From the NCBI GenBank assembly GCA_020636505.1, contig JACJXR010000001.1:496001-560000 (forward strand): DNA of 64,000 nucleotides. Reading direction: 5' to 3'. A program made the position numbers and the translations under genes. Below the pieces are notes generated by a model, which searched no databases, was not told the DNA's origin, and worked only from the letters and a program-made list of their open reading frames with translations. The stretch comes from Chitinophagales bacterium. Its GTDB lineage: Bacteria > Bacteroidota > Bacteroidia > Chitinophagales > Chitinophagaceae. Below, in pieces: positions 33,828 to 42,902 of this stretch; position 1 is the first letter of the stretch, and the number at the start of each line of letters is the position of its first letter.

Positions 33828-33857
33828 AATAGTTTCAGTTATATCCTTTTTATTGTT

Positions 33858-36017
33858 TTAAAGTTCGTCCAAATCAAATGCTGTCAACGAGAAGTTCACA
33901 CCCATAAACACCGAACGGTATATCGGCGGTACGATAGGCGATCTCGTTCCTCCGCTGTAACGGTATCCGAAAACGTTCTTATTATTGGTTACGTTGTCAA
34001 TTCCCGCATATATCACAGAGAACCACTTACCGAATGATTTCAGGTAGTTCACCGTTATGCTCAAGTTGTGATAATCGGGTGTTCTGTCTCCCATAAAGTC
34101 TGCATTGGTAGGATTGTAATACGGCCTACCTGTTGCATAGTTGTATGTGGCGTTGAATTGTGTATGCCACTTCTGAACAAAGTACTTTGTTACAAGGTTC
34201 AAAGTGTGTGTGGCGATGAAGTCGGGCTGTACCTCCGCTATATAGTTCTTGAACAGTCTTCTGGTATCTATAAAGCTGTACGATATCCAATAGTCTCCGT
34301 TCTTTACCGATTTTTTATCTCTCCAGAAAAGCTCCAACCCTTGCGCATACCCATAGCCTGAGTTGTCAACCGATCCGATGGGTTGGCGGAAACTGTTCGG
34401 GTCGAATGCTCCGGTTAGTCGCTCGCGTACTAATTGGTTGTAATCTTTGTAATACGCCTCCAACCTCAAAGTACGGTCATTGTTCATGTACTGATAGTTG
34501 GCGATGTAGTGTATGGAGTTTTGAAAGCCGGGGCGATAACCCAATATATAATATTGAGGGTCTACTATCTGATAGAAGATACCGCTTGCCACAGAGAACT
34601 GTCCGTGTAATCCTGAGCGTATGGCCGCTGCAAATCGTGGCGCTATCGCATCTTGGTTGATGATGGCACTATGCTCGTAACGCACTCCCGGTTTCAGAGC
34701 CAACCAATTGATGGGCACCCACTCTGCTTCCAAATAACCCGCAACTTGTGTTTCTTCAAAGTTGCTGTTGAAAGTCGAGAAGGTTCTGTCGAAAGTAAAG
34801 TGCTGTATTTCCGTTCCCAACAATACAGTGAACTTGGTACCTGCATAATACTTTCCTTCCAACCTCATCTGCGCACGGTCGTCTTTGTTCACTATCGGTA
34901 CAGTATTGAACTCTATATCATCCTGATTGTAGCTGTACATACCTGCTACATACAGCCCCCATTTCGCCTTCCACTTCTGCTGATAAGAGAGTACCGTGTA
35001 CACGTTCCTGTTCTTCAATCCGAAGTCAAGCGTTTTGCTTCCATCACTCGGGTCGGGCAGGCGAGTTCCGTTCTGAAACTGCGCATAGTTGACCAATGCT
35101 TTGAATATGCCGTTCTTATTGGGTGTGTAAGTAAACTTGGTAGAACCTCCACCACCTTTAGGTACTTCGTAAAAATCGAAGTTGGTTTTGGCGATTCCGT
35201 AAAAGGGAGATAGGTTGATGTAATTACAGGATGCTTCAATACTGGTCTTCTTAAATATCTTGGATGCCGATGCATACACTCCTGCCATATTCAGCCCCAT
35301 GTTTATGGTACTTTTGGTGGGTTGGTCGTTGCTGTTCAGCTCCAATACCGACGACAATGCTTGTCCGTATCGGGCACTGTATCCACCACTGCTGAACGAT
35401 ACACCTTTGAACTGAAATGGACCGAACCTGCTACGTGCCGCAACACCGGGCGCTGTACTCAAAAAGGCATTTTGCGCAACCATTCCATCTATTATCACTG
35501 CGGTTTCACTGGCATCGCCACCACGCACAAACAATCCCGTCTGTGTGCCTTGCTGTTGAGTACCCGGCAGCGTTTGTATCGCCCTCACAACATCGCCTTG
35601 CGAACCTGCAGTAGTAACTATATCTATCGGATTAAGTGTAGCAGACTCACTACCAGATGCCTCAAAAGACCCTGCGGTCACGGTCACATTCCTCAACTGT
35701 ACCGCTCCTCGTTTCATCTTCAACTCCAGTCCTGTTACATCACCGCTTATATTGATGGGCCTACCTGCATCTTGCAAGCTTATTTCTTCGGCTACGATGG
35801 TTTGTTCTCCCGTCTCTTCTGTTGTAAAGCTGAATGCTCCCGTACTGTCACTTGTAGCACCGTCTATCGTATTCAACAGATATACATTGGCTCCTTTTAC
35901 AGGGTCGCCTTTATAATCAACTACTCGCCCGCTGACTGTGGACTGAGCATGTACATGTGTGGTGACAAATGCAAAAAGTGACAAGAGCAATAAGCGCAAC
36001 AGTAAAGACAATCGCAT
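33858..36017 (-). CDS. TonB-dependent receptor, second copy
   Basis: Outer-membrane receptor of 719 residues. Signal peptide at about 1-25, then a carboxypeptidase regulatory-like domain (SGRVVDYKGDPVKGANVYLL, residues about 28-105). A plug region follows with LFVRGGDASETAVIIDGM. The barrel contains typical aromatic-girdled strands (FSSGGYSARYGQALSSVLEL, NNKNVFGYRYSGG). The C-terminus is FSLTAFDLDEL rather than an aromatic residue, slightly unusual. It is transcribed alone with the helical gene downstream. No SusD gene is present; the substrate is unknown. Confidence 0.9.
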   Translation of the reverse strand: MRLSLLLRLLLLSLFAFVTTHVHAQSTVSGRVVDYKGDPVKGANVYLLNTIDGATSDSTGAFSFTTEETGEQTIVAEEISLQDAGRPINISGDVTGLELKMKRGAVQLRNVTVTAGSFEASGSESATLNPIDIVTTAGSQGDVVRAIQTLPGTQQQGTQTGLFVRGGDASETAVIIDGMVAQNAFLSTAPGVAARSRFGPFQFKGVSFSSGGYSARYGQALSSVLELNSNDQPTKSTINMGLNMAGVYASASKIFKKTSIEASCNYINLSPFYGIAKTNFDFYEVPKGGGGSTKFTYTPNKNGIFKALVNYAQFQNGTRLPDPSDGSKTLDFGLKNRNVYTVLSYQQKWKAKWGLYVAGMYSYNQDDIEFNTVPIVNKDDRAQMRLEGKYYAGTKFTVLLGTEIQHFTFDRTFSTFNSNFEETQVAGYLEAEWVPINWLALKPGVRYEHSAIINQDAIAPRFAAAIRSGLHGQFSVASGIFYQIVDPQYYILGYRPGFQNSIHYIANYQYMNNDRTLRLEAYYKDYNQLVRERLTGAFDPNSFRQPIGSVDNSGYGYAQGLELFWRDKKSVKNGDYWISYSFIDTRRLFKNYIAEVQPDFIATHTLNLVTKYFVQKWHTQFNATYNYATGRPYYNPTNADFMGDRTPDYHNLSITVNYLKSFGKWFSVIYAGIDNVTNNKNVFGYRYSGGTRSPIVPPIYRSVFMGVNFSLTAFDLDEL

Positions 36018-36130
36018 AGCAATAAATGATTATGAGGCAAATGTACAGCAGACATTGCGATGACAAAACTTTATTTCGGTGGGAAAATCTGATGTGTCGG
36101 TGAATGGCCGGTTGCCGTCGGTGAAATCGC

Positions 36131-36421
36131 TTAAGCGTATATCAGCTCGTGGCGGATGGTCTTTAGGTATTTCTTTTCTATATCACGCTTCAGTGTGATG
36201 TCCACAGGGTTTTCCAACAAGGTTTTCAGTTGTTCCTCCAAGTCCATAATGCGTAAGCCAAGCGGCTTGTCTATGGTGACCAACAACATGACGTCATCTC
36301 CTTCCTGAGCTTCGCCCCTGCTGTGTGGACCGTACATGGCTATTTCTTTCACCCCAAAGCCTCGCTTCAGGGTCACTTTGGCATCTTTAAGTTTTTCAAT
36401 TACAGTTTCGCCGCTTACCAT
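36131..36421 (-). CDS. Degenerate minimal nucleotidyltransferase-like protein
   Basis: A 96-residue protein with the layout of minimal nucleotidyltransferases (MNT antitoxin type). The loop is YGPHSRGEAQEGDDVMLLV at residues 30-48. In active members this reads GSxxRG...SDxD; here Ser is Pro32, the SD pair reads Asp42-Asp43, and the second catalytic Asp is Met45. So a nucleotide-transfer reaction is unlikely, although the fold is kept. MNT proteins often pair with HEPN toxins, but no HEPN gene lies next to it. It is a solitary gene facing 488 nt of non-coding DNA. Confidence 0.7.
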   Translation of the reverse strand: MVSGETVIEKLKDAKVTLKRGFGVKEIAMYGPHSRGEAQEGDDVMLLVTIDKPLGLRIMDLEEQLKTLLENPVDITLKRDIEKKYLKTIRHELIYA

Positions 36422-36669
36422 AATTATAAGTTACAACTTTTTTGGGAAATGCACAGATCTCATATAATTATTTTACAAATAATTATTGTATATTTGCTAT
36501 AATAAACAATGTATTACATATGAGAAACAGCCCTCGCAACAACTCAAAAAACCAACATATTGGTTATCAATACCCGGTAAAATTGTTGCATGAAAAAACC
36601 TCGTTTTCGCAACAAAACGCAACAATTCTCAACCGTTAAAAATTAAGCCAGAAATCATGTTCGGAAGAG

Positions 36670-36681
36670 GGGGGTACCCCC
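36670..36681. repeat. GC palindrome GGGGGTACCCCC
   Basis: A 12-base perfect palindrome inside AT-rich DNA. GTTCGG at 36659-36664 and CCGAAC at 36680-36685 can pair outside it, so alternative hairpins are possible. Role unknown. Confidence 0.6.
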
Positions 36682-36773
36682 GAACAGAACAAAACGTAAC
36701 AATTCGTAACAATTGTCCGCTGAAACCCGCTCCTACACAGCGTTCTATATATTGTTAAAAACACCAAACATCC

Positions 36774-36805
36774 TTGCCCGAACGGGGTATTTTTGCTATA
36801 TTTGC
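36774..36805 (+). promoter_or_regulatory. Promoter of gyrB
   Basis: TTG at 36774-36776, a 20-nt spacer and TATATTTGC at 36797-36805 match the Bacteroidota consensus. The leader to the ATG at 36910 is about 100 nt. Confidence 0.7.
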
Positions 36806-36909
36806 AAGGTTATACTTAACCCATCGAAAGATGTATTTGTTGCGTGTTTTCGCGCAGCTTTTTGTAACCGATTTTTGCCCTCTTATACAGAGGATCCGTT
36901 AAACAATTT

Positions 36910-38886
36910 ATGAGCACAGAGAACGAAGCTGTTAACACACCCCAGCCGGGCTATGACGCCGGCAGTATCCAGGTTTTGGAAGGTCTTGAAGCGGTGCGTA
37001 AGCGCCCTGCGATGTATATCGGAGACATAGGCGTAAAAGGTTTGCACCACCTTGTTTACGAAGTGGTGGACAACTCGATAGATGAGGCATTGGCCGGGTA
37101 CTGTAACAACATTACGGTTACCATACACACTGACAACTCCATAAGTGTACAGGACGATGGTCGTGGTATACCCACAGGCATACATGAGAAAGAAGGCCGT
37201 AGCGCCCTTGAAGTGGTAATGACCGTATTGCATGCGGGTGGTAAGTTCGATAAGAACACCTATAAGGTATCCGGTGGTTTGCACGGTGTGGGTGTAAGCT
37301 GTGTGAACGCACTGAGTTCTCACCTAAAAGCAACCGTACACCGCGAGGGTAAGATATTCGAGCAAGAATACTCTATGGGTATACCTGCATATCCTGTGCG
37401 CGAAGCAGGTACATCAGATATTACAGGTACACATGTACACTTCACTCCCGATCAAAGCATATTCAAAGAGAATATATACAGCCGTGAGATACTTGCAGGC
37501 CGTTTGCGCGAGCTAAGCTATCTGAACAAGGGCATCAACATCATACTGATAGACGAGCGTGAGCAAGACGAAGAAGGCAACAATGTAAGCGAGAAGTTTT
37601 ATAGCGAGGGTGGTATAGTTGAGTTCGTTCAGATGTTGGACACAGCAGGTAAACGCAATCCATTGCTTGCTGAGCCGATATACATGGAGGGACACGACGA
37701 GGAGTCGAATGTGGCAGTTGAGGTGACACTCAACTACAATACTTCTTACAGTGAGCACATCTTCTCTTATGTAAACAATATCAACACTATCGAGGGTGGT
37801 ACGCACGTATCGGGTTTCCGTAGGGCCATCACTCGTGTGTTCAAATCATATGGCGATAAGAACAACCTGTTCAGCAAAGCCAAGGTGGAGATAACGGGTG
37901 ATGACTTCCGCGAAGGTTTGAGCGCCATCATATCCGTTAAGGTTCCCGAACCTCAGTTTGAAGGGCAGACAAAAACCAAGCTGGGTAACAAAGAGGTGAT
38001 AGGCGTGGTTGACGTAACGGTTAGCCGTGTGTTGGAAGCTTATTTGGAAGAACATCCCAAAGAGGCCAAACTGGTTATCGATAAAGTGATAATAGCGGCG
38101 CAAGCCAGAGCGGCGGCACGTAAAGCACGCGAGCTGGTTCAGCGTAAGAGCGTATTGTCAGGAGGCGGTATGCCGGGCAAACTGGCAGACTGTTCCGATA
38201 AAGACCCCGCTCGTTGCGAACTGTATCTTGTGGAGGGTGACTCGGCAGGCGGTACCGCCAAACAAGGCCGCGACCGTACATTCCAAGCAATACTACCGCT
38301 ACGTGGTAAGATATTGAACGTTGAAAAAGCGCAAGAGCATAAAATTTACGAGAACGAGGAGATCAAGAACATGTTCACCGCTTTGGGTGTATCTGTAGGT
38401 ACTGAGGAAGATGCCAAAGAACTGAACTTAACCAAGCTTCGTTATCATAAGATCATCATCATGACGGATGCCGATGTGGATGGTTCACACATTGCCACAT
38501 TGATACTTACATTCTTCTTCCGTTATATGACATCGTTGGTTGAGCAGGGTTATGTATATCTCGCACAACCACCGCTATACTTGGTGAAGAAAGGTAAAGA
38601 CCAAGAGTACGCTTGGAATGAAGAGCAACGCAAAGACGCTGCCAGCCGTATAGGAAAAGGCAACGAGGACAGTGTGAACATTCAGCGCTACAAGGGTCTT
38701 GGTGAGATGAACGCCGACCAGCTTTGGGATACCACAATGAACCCCGCCACACGTATGCTGAAGCAGGTAACCATAGAAAGTGCCGCAGAGGCCGACCGAG
38801 TATTCTCCATGCTTATGGGCGATGAAGTGGCTCCACGTAGAGAATTCATCGAAAGCCATGCCAAATATGCAAAACTTGACGTCTAA
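36910..38886 (+). CDS. gyrB: DNA gyrase subunit B
   Basis: ATPase subunit of DNA gyrase, which introduces negative supercoils. The 658-residue protein has the GHKL ATP site (EVVDNSIDEA with Asn55, DDGRGIPTG at 82-90, GGLHGVGVS at about 122-130). It has the TOPRIM domain with VEGDSAGG (about 441-448) and TDADVDGSH (Asp522, Asp524), and the C-terminal RYKGLGEMNADQLWDTTMNP segment. Length suits the short form of GyrB rather than the 800-residue form with an extra insertion. It is followed by a strong terminator. Confidence 0.98.
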   Translation: MSTENEAVNTPQPGYDAGSIQVLEGLEAVRKRPAMYIGDIGVKGLHHLVYEVVDNSIDEALAGYCNNITVTIHTDNSISVQDDGRGIPTGIHEKEGRSALEVVMTVLHAGGKFDKNTYKVSGGLHGVGVSCVNALSSHLKATVHREGKIFEQEYSMGIPAYPVREAGTSDITGTHVHFTPDQSIFKENIYSREILAGRLRELSYLNKGINIILIDEREQDEEGNNVSEKFYSEGGIVEFVQMLDTAGKRNPLLAEPIYMEGHDEESNVAVEVTLNYNTSYSEHIFSYVNNINTIEGGTHVSGFRRAITRVFKSYGDKNNLFSKAKVEITGDDFREGLSAIISVKVPEPQFEGQTKTKLGNKEVIGVVDVTVSRVLEAYLEEHPKEAKLVIDKVIIAAQARAAARKARELVQRKSVLSGGGMPGKLADCSDKDPARCELYLVEGDSAGGTAKQGRDRTFQAILPLRGKILNVEKAQEHKIYENEEIKNMFTALGVSVGTEEDAKELNLTKLRYHKIIIMTDADVDGSHIATLILTFFFRYMTSLVEQGYVYLAQPPLYLVKKGKDQEYAWNEEQRKDAASRIGKGNEDSVNIQRYKGLGEMNADQLWDTTMNPATRMLKQVTIESAAEADRVFSMLMGDEVAPRREFIESHAKYAKLDV

Positions 38887-38911
38887 TCAATAGACTGACA
38901 ATCAAATACTT

Positions 38912-38936
38912 AAAGCGGCCATAAGGCCGCTTTTTT
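38912..38936 (+). terminator. Terminator of gyrB
   Basis: AAGCGGCC, loop ATAA, GGCCGCTT and a T run; an 8-bp stem 26 nt after the gyrB stop. Confidence 0.9.
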
Positions 38937-39027
38937 GTTGCCCATTTGGATATATGTGGTTTTTAATGTATTTTTAATTTATGGATTAGCCGGCCCCTGT
39001 GCATCTTATCATATAAAGCAACCTAAT

Positions 39028-40155
39028 ATGAAAAACCTATTCCTATTTGCAGCGTTACTGCTGCTTTTGAGCTCCTGTCAAGACGAACCCAATACACAAG
39101 AACCCACCAAAGTCGTATTATCCGAAGCGGAAGAAATGGCTCGTTTGAATGACTATATGGCCAAGTACAAAACTCCCCCACAAACCTTTACCATAAGCAG
39201 CGACAAGCCGCAAACCATTACAGGCGATAAAGGCTCCAAATGGCATATCGATCCCGCCAACTTGGAAACGCAGAACGGGCAACCCGTTACCGACGATATT
39301 ACCGTTGCGCTGATAGAGTTGAGCAATACCGCCGACTTCTTGAAGAACGACATACAAACGGTCACAGATGATGGTAGGATATTGGTGTCGGGTGGCTCTT
39401 ACTACATAGGTATGAGTGCCGGTGGCAATAGTTTGAAACTGAAAGAAGGTAAATCCATAAAAGCGGAGTTGCCCAAGATGACCGATGAAGATATGGAGTT
39501 GTTCTACGGCAGTAGAGACGACAAGGAGGTAATGAGTTGGGAAGAAACCGGCAAAGATTTCAAAACAGCGTTTGAAGTGGTGAAGGAAGAAAAGAAAAGT
39601 AAAGACACTGCTTGGATGACCATCGACAGACCTAAGAAAATTGCAGGTAACGTAAGGCCCGGTGCTTGGCGTGACCCTAGAAAAATAAGAGAAGAAGAAG
39701 CCATCGACTCTATGATGTCTTACGTGAACGGTCATGCCCTGACCGGTGATGACAAAGAGAAAAACCACAACGTACAGCAGGCAAGAAAGATCTACAAGAA
39801 CATTTACCAAGCCATAGAAATAGAAGAATTGGGTTGGCTGAACGTAGACAAGTATTTACAGTCTGAAATAGCAGCCATCAATATCCTAACAGACGGTATT
39901 GATACAAACTCGTTCACTAAAATATATGCCATATTCAAAGACATAAACGGTATTGTTCAAAATGATTTCTTCGGTAACTCACACACTTTTGAAAGACTGC
40001 CTAAGAATACGGACATGAAATTGATTGCATATGCTTTCAGTAATAACAAGATATTCTTCGATACAAAAGAGTTAGTCATCGAAAACAATTATCAAGATGT
40101 GGCATTTACATTTCGTGAAGCGACTGACGATGATATCAATGCATTCTTCCAATAG
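39028..40155 (+). CDS. Lipoprotein of unknown function
   Basis: A 375-residue predicted lipoprotein from the ATG at 39028. An earlier in-frame ATG would overlap the gyrB terminator. Lipobox LSSC with Cys at about 17 follows MKNLFLFAALLLLL. The first 170 residues have FTISSDKPQTITGDKGSKWHI, ITVALIELSNTADFL and SLKLKEGKSIKAELP, a layout shared by many exported Bacteroidota proteins that I cannot name with certainty. The middle is charged (KKSKDTAWMTIDRPK), and the C-terminal part resembles a beta-sandwich. No enzyme motif. Confidence 0.7.
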   Translation: MKNLFLFAALLLLLSSCQDEPNTQEPTKVVLSEAEEMARLNDYMAKYKTPPQTFTISSDKPQTITGDKGSKWHIDPANLETQNGQPVTDDITVALIELSNTADFLKNDIQTVTDDGRILVSGGSYYIGMSAGGNSLKLKEGKSIKAELPKMTDEDMELFYGSRDDKEVMSWEETGKDFKTAFEVVKEEKKSKDTAWMTIDRPKKIAGNVRPGAWRDPRKIREEEAIDSMMSYVNGHALTGDDKEKNHNVQQARKIYKNIYQAIEIEELGWLNVDKYLQSEIAAINILTDGIDTNSFTKIYAIFKDINGIVQNDFFGNSHTFERLPKNTDMKLIAYAFSNNKIFFDTKELVIENNYQDVAFTFREATDDDINAFFQ

Positions 40156-40183
40156 CTTATCGTTTACCAATCATACAAAAAAG

Positions 40184-40211
40184 AAAGCCTTACAAGACTG
40201 TAAGGCTTTTT
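40184..40211 (+). terminator. Terminator after the 39028 lipoprotein
   Basis: AAGCCTTACA (40185-40194), loop AGAC, TGTAAGGCTT (40199-40208) with T residues. A 10-bp stem. Confidence 0.85.
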
Positions 40212-40328
40212 ACTTGAGTTCTGTGAGAACTCAGTTACCCCTATTGAAACGAAAGTTTTATTTCTTTTTTTGTTAAATCACATTGGAATATAAACCAAGT
40301 GTTGCGAATGTATTTATATAATCAGGAA

Positions 40329-40366
40329 AAATAAAGCCCACAGCGTTAAAATTGCTGCGGGCTTTA
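40329..40366 (-). terminator. Terminator of yidC
   Basis: Minus strand: TAAAGCCCGCAGC pairs with GCTGTGGGCTTTA with one mismatch, then TTTTTCC. It lies 22 nt past the yidC stop. Confidence 0.8.
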
Positions 40367-40387
40367 CAATACGGTGAGTATTTTAAT

Positions 40388-42220
40388 CTATTTCTTTTTT
40401 CTTGGTTGTTGCTTGGCACGTTCCACTTGTGCTTTCTGCATTTCCTCCAAACGCTCCTGCCACTTGGATTTAGAGGCAGGTTTGTTTTTGTTCTCTTGAA
40501 TTTTGGCGTGTATCGCTTCTTCGTTGATCACATACTTCTGTATGATGAACTGCTGTGCTATGCTTATCAAGTTGGAGAAGAAATAATAGAACGTAAGGGC
40601 TGCCGCCATTTTGTTGAATACACCCAATAGCATGAATGGGAATATGAACGGCAAGTATTTCAACATTGGGTTGTTAGGATCTTGTGCGGTCATGTTCCTA
40701 TTGTACAACGCAAGGAACAAGCTGGATACCGTCATCAATATCGTGAACAAACTAATGTGGTTACCGTAGATGGAACTCAACACAGGTATTTGCGCATCCC
40801 AACTGAATATGCTGTCGTATGTGGATAGGTCATTCGCCCAAAGGAAACTCTCTTGCCTCAACTCTATGGATGATGGGAAGAAGTAGAACATGGCGAATAG
40901 TATCGGCAACTGGAACAATGTCGGTAAACATCCTCCAAGCGGGTTAACACCTGCTTCGCGATACAACTTCATTTGCTCCATACCGAACTTCTGCTGATCG
41001 CCCTTAAACTTCTCACGCAACTCATCCAACTCAGGTTTCAACACACGCATCTTAGCCGCCGACAAATAGCTCTTATAAGTAAAGAACGACAACAACAAGC
41101 GTATGATGATGGTCAACAACATGATGATAATACCATAGTTGCTTATGAACTTGCTCAACAAGTTGAATATCGGTATAATCAATCCTTTGTTGATATACTT
41201 CACAAAGAACATAGGGCCATAACCGAGCGGCACCATCTCTTCAAGGCCGATACCATATGAGCGAAGTGTGTTGTAGTGGTTAGGACCGATATACCATTGG
41301 AAGTCTGCCGACTTTTCTTTCAACGGCATCTCGAATGTGTTGGAGTTCATGGCGACTATACTGCTGTCTTCCGACTTGGTATCACCTGTAATGTTCACCC
41401 TGTCCATACCGTTCTCTGAAACCAAAGCAGTGGTGAAGAAGTGCAATCTGAAGCCCACCCATCTTGTTGGGTCTTCCAGTGTCTTCTTATCAGTACTGTT
41501 GATGGTGAAGTAGTCTTCGTCATCGTTGGTGAACTTATAGTATATCTGGCTGCTGTTCCTTTCGTTTCTCAAGTCCTTCTCTGTATGCAAGGCTTGTGTC
41601 TGCCAAGTAACAGGCAACGCAGTGGTGTTCATACCTTCCAACTGAAGGTTACACTGAAGCATGTATCCTTCCTTAGGCAGTGTATATGTAAGGAATACTT
41701 TTTTGCCAGAACCCAAGTCTGCTGTAAACACTATTGATTGATACCCTTCTTCGGTAGTGGAAGTTTCCGATGTATAGTAAAGATCACCCGTTGCAGTGGC
41801 ACCATCGTTTATCGGTAGTACTGCACTGAACTTATTGTAATCTCCATCGAAAAGGTATAGCGGCTTTTGCTCGTAGGTCTTGTATTGTTTCAACAAAGCA
41901 CTTACAGGATGCGCTCCTTTTGTGGTGAACTCCAACTTGATGTCTTTGTTCTCCATCACCACTTTCTGCGCTTCGCCTCTGAACGCTGCAGGCAATGTTG
42001 CTGCAATGGAATCGTTCATTGCTACTTCCTGTTCGCTTTGTGCAACGGTATCGGCAACTGCAGATGTATCTGCCAGCGGTTTAGGGTGAGCTTTGGCACT
42101 TGCCACAGAATCGGCATGCTTTTGCTCTTCGTATTGAGACTTTGAATACTGATTGTAATATATGTACCCGATAAGGAGGATAACCAATAATGAAAAACCT
42201 ATGACTGAATTACGGTCCAT
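40388..42220 (-). CDS. yidC: Membrane protein insertase YidC
   Basis: Inner-membrane insertase (Oxa1 family), acting with or without SecYEG. From the ATG at 42220 it is 610 residues; MDRNSVIGFSLLVILLIG is the N-terminal anchor of Gram-negative YidC. It has a large periplasmic P1 domain (about 55-350). The conserved core follows, with FLSKFISNYGIIIMLLTIIIR, YREAGVNPLGGCLPTLFQLP and FPSSIELRQESFLWANDLS. The C-terminus is basic (KQQPRKKK) for ribosome contact. It is transcribed alone, so rnpA, rpmH and the usual neighbours are not here. Confidence 0.96.
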   Translation of the reverse strand: MDRNSVIGFSLLVILLIGYIYYNQYSKSQYEEQKHADSVASAKAHPKPLADTSAVADTVAQSEQEVAMNDSIAATLPAAFRGEAQKVVMENKDIKLEFTTKGAHPVSALLKQYKTYEQKPLYLFDGDYNKFSAVLPINDGATATGDLYYTSETSTTEEGYQSIVFTADLGSGKKVFLTYTLPKEGYMLQCNLQLEGMNTTALPVTWQTQALHTEKDLRNERNSSQIYYKFTNDDEDYFTINSTDKKTLEDPTRWVGFRLHFFTTALVSENGMDRVNITGDTKSEDSSIVAMNSNTFEMPLKEKSADFQWYIGPNHYNTLRSYGIGLEEMVPLGYGPMFFVKYINKGLIIPIFNLLSKFISNYGIIIMLLTIIIRLLLSFFTYKSYLSAAKMRVLKPELDELREKFKGDQQKFGMEQMKLYREAGVNPLGGCLPTLFQLPILFAMFYFFPSSIELRQESFLWANDLSTYDSIFSWDAQIPVLSSIYGNHISLFTILMTVSSLFLALYNRNMTAQDPNNPMLKYLPFIFPFMLLGVFNKMAAALTFYYFFSNLISIAQQFIIQKYVINEEAIHAKIQENKNKPASKSKWQERLEEMQKAQVERAKQQPRKKK

Positions 42221-42243
42221 GAAATGTCTTGCAAAAATGAGGT

Positions 42244-42276
42244 GCAAAGGTAGCTAAAAAGCCTTGTAACGCACAA
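42244..42276 (-). promoter_or_regulatory. Promoter of yidC, overlapping a hairpin
   Basis: Minus strand: TACCTTTGC at 42252-42244 with TTG at 42276-42274, 21-nt spacer. The TTG lies in the arm of a hairpin CCTTGT/ACAAGG (42262-42267 with 42273-42278), which is followed by CTTTTT. The hairpin may end upstream leftward transcripts just before the promoter. Confidence 0.55.
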
Positions 42277-42467
42277 GGACTGAAATAGCTCCTATTTTAA
42301 TTTTCAGTAATATTTATGATTATGTCATGAATTATTATAATTTAGTTGACCTTTATCACATTTTTTATCATATATCACATATAGATAATAGAGAGAACAA
42401 ACACAAAATCAGCCGTTTAGCTATTTTGTTTAATGTATTAGTGAGACAATAAAAAACCGGAAAATCT

Positions 42468-42902
42468 ATGTTCATTAAGAAAGATGGTGATAAGAACAAT
42501 ACTCCAAGCAAAGTATCGGGCACGGTAACCACAATAGCCGCCGGTACCACTATAAACGGTGATATGGAGTCTGATACCAACCTGAGAATTGACGGTAACA
42601 TTATCGGCAATGTTTATTGTAAGGCCAAAATTGTACTTGGAGAGTCGGGTATCATTCAGGGTGATGTACAGTCTGCCAATGCGGATGTGTTCGGAACCAT
42701 CAACGGAAATGTGGTGGCCAACGACTTGGTATGCCTGAAAGCCAAAAGCGTTGTAAACGGCAACATCAACACCAAGCGTTTACAGATAGAACCAAATGCG
42801 ACATTCAACGGTCAGTGTAAAATGACTTCAGAGGGTGCTGCTGCAAAGCCGGCTAAGTCTGACAAGAAAGCCGCCGCTCCTGAATTGGTGCATGAGAATT
42901 AA
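42468..42902 (+). CDS. Bactofilin-family polymer-forming protein
   Basis: Cytoskeletal protein of 144 residues. A bactofilin (DUF583) beta-helix core covers about residues 20-115: TTIAAGTTINGDMESDTNLRIDG, VYCKAKIVLGESGIIQGDVQS, and GTINGNVVANDLVCLKAKSVVNG. Flexible ends are seen on both sides (N-terminal KKDGDKNNTP, C-terminal Ala/Lys-rich). Bactofilins polymerise without nucleotide and help cell shape or envelope positioning. Its stop overlaps the stop of the convergent GSCFA gene by 4 nt. Confidence 0.95.
   Translation: MFIKKDGDKNNTPSKVSGTVTTIAAGTTINGDMESDTNLRIDGNIIGNVYCKAKIVLGESGIIQGDVQSANADVFGTINGNVVANDLVCLKAKSVVNGNINTKRLQIEPNATFNGQCKMTSEGAAAKPAKSDKKAAAPELVHEN

Larger units (their letters stand above)
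36422..36909 (+). other. Non-coding region upstream of gyrB with repeated 9-mers
   Basis: No convincing gene in 488 nt. The 9-mer GYAACAATT occurs four times: GCAACAATT (36619-36627), GTAACAATT (36696-36704 and 36706-36714) and, inverted, AATTGTTGC (36581-36589). Two of them lie in a longer repeat, CAAAACGYAACAATTC, at 36613-36628 and 36690-36705. Between them is the palindrome GGGGGTACCCCC (36670-36681), which is flanked by GTTCGG and CCGAAC. The gyrB promoter lies at 36774-36805. This may be a regulatory region. Confidence 0.6.

Noticed and set aside
36422..36909. Chromosomal replication origin next to gyrB
   Set aside because: AT-rich DNA and repeats are present, with one loose DnaA-box-like TTATCAATA, but no cluster of TTATCCACA-type boxes and no dnaA, dnaN or recF neighbours.
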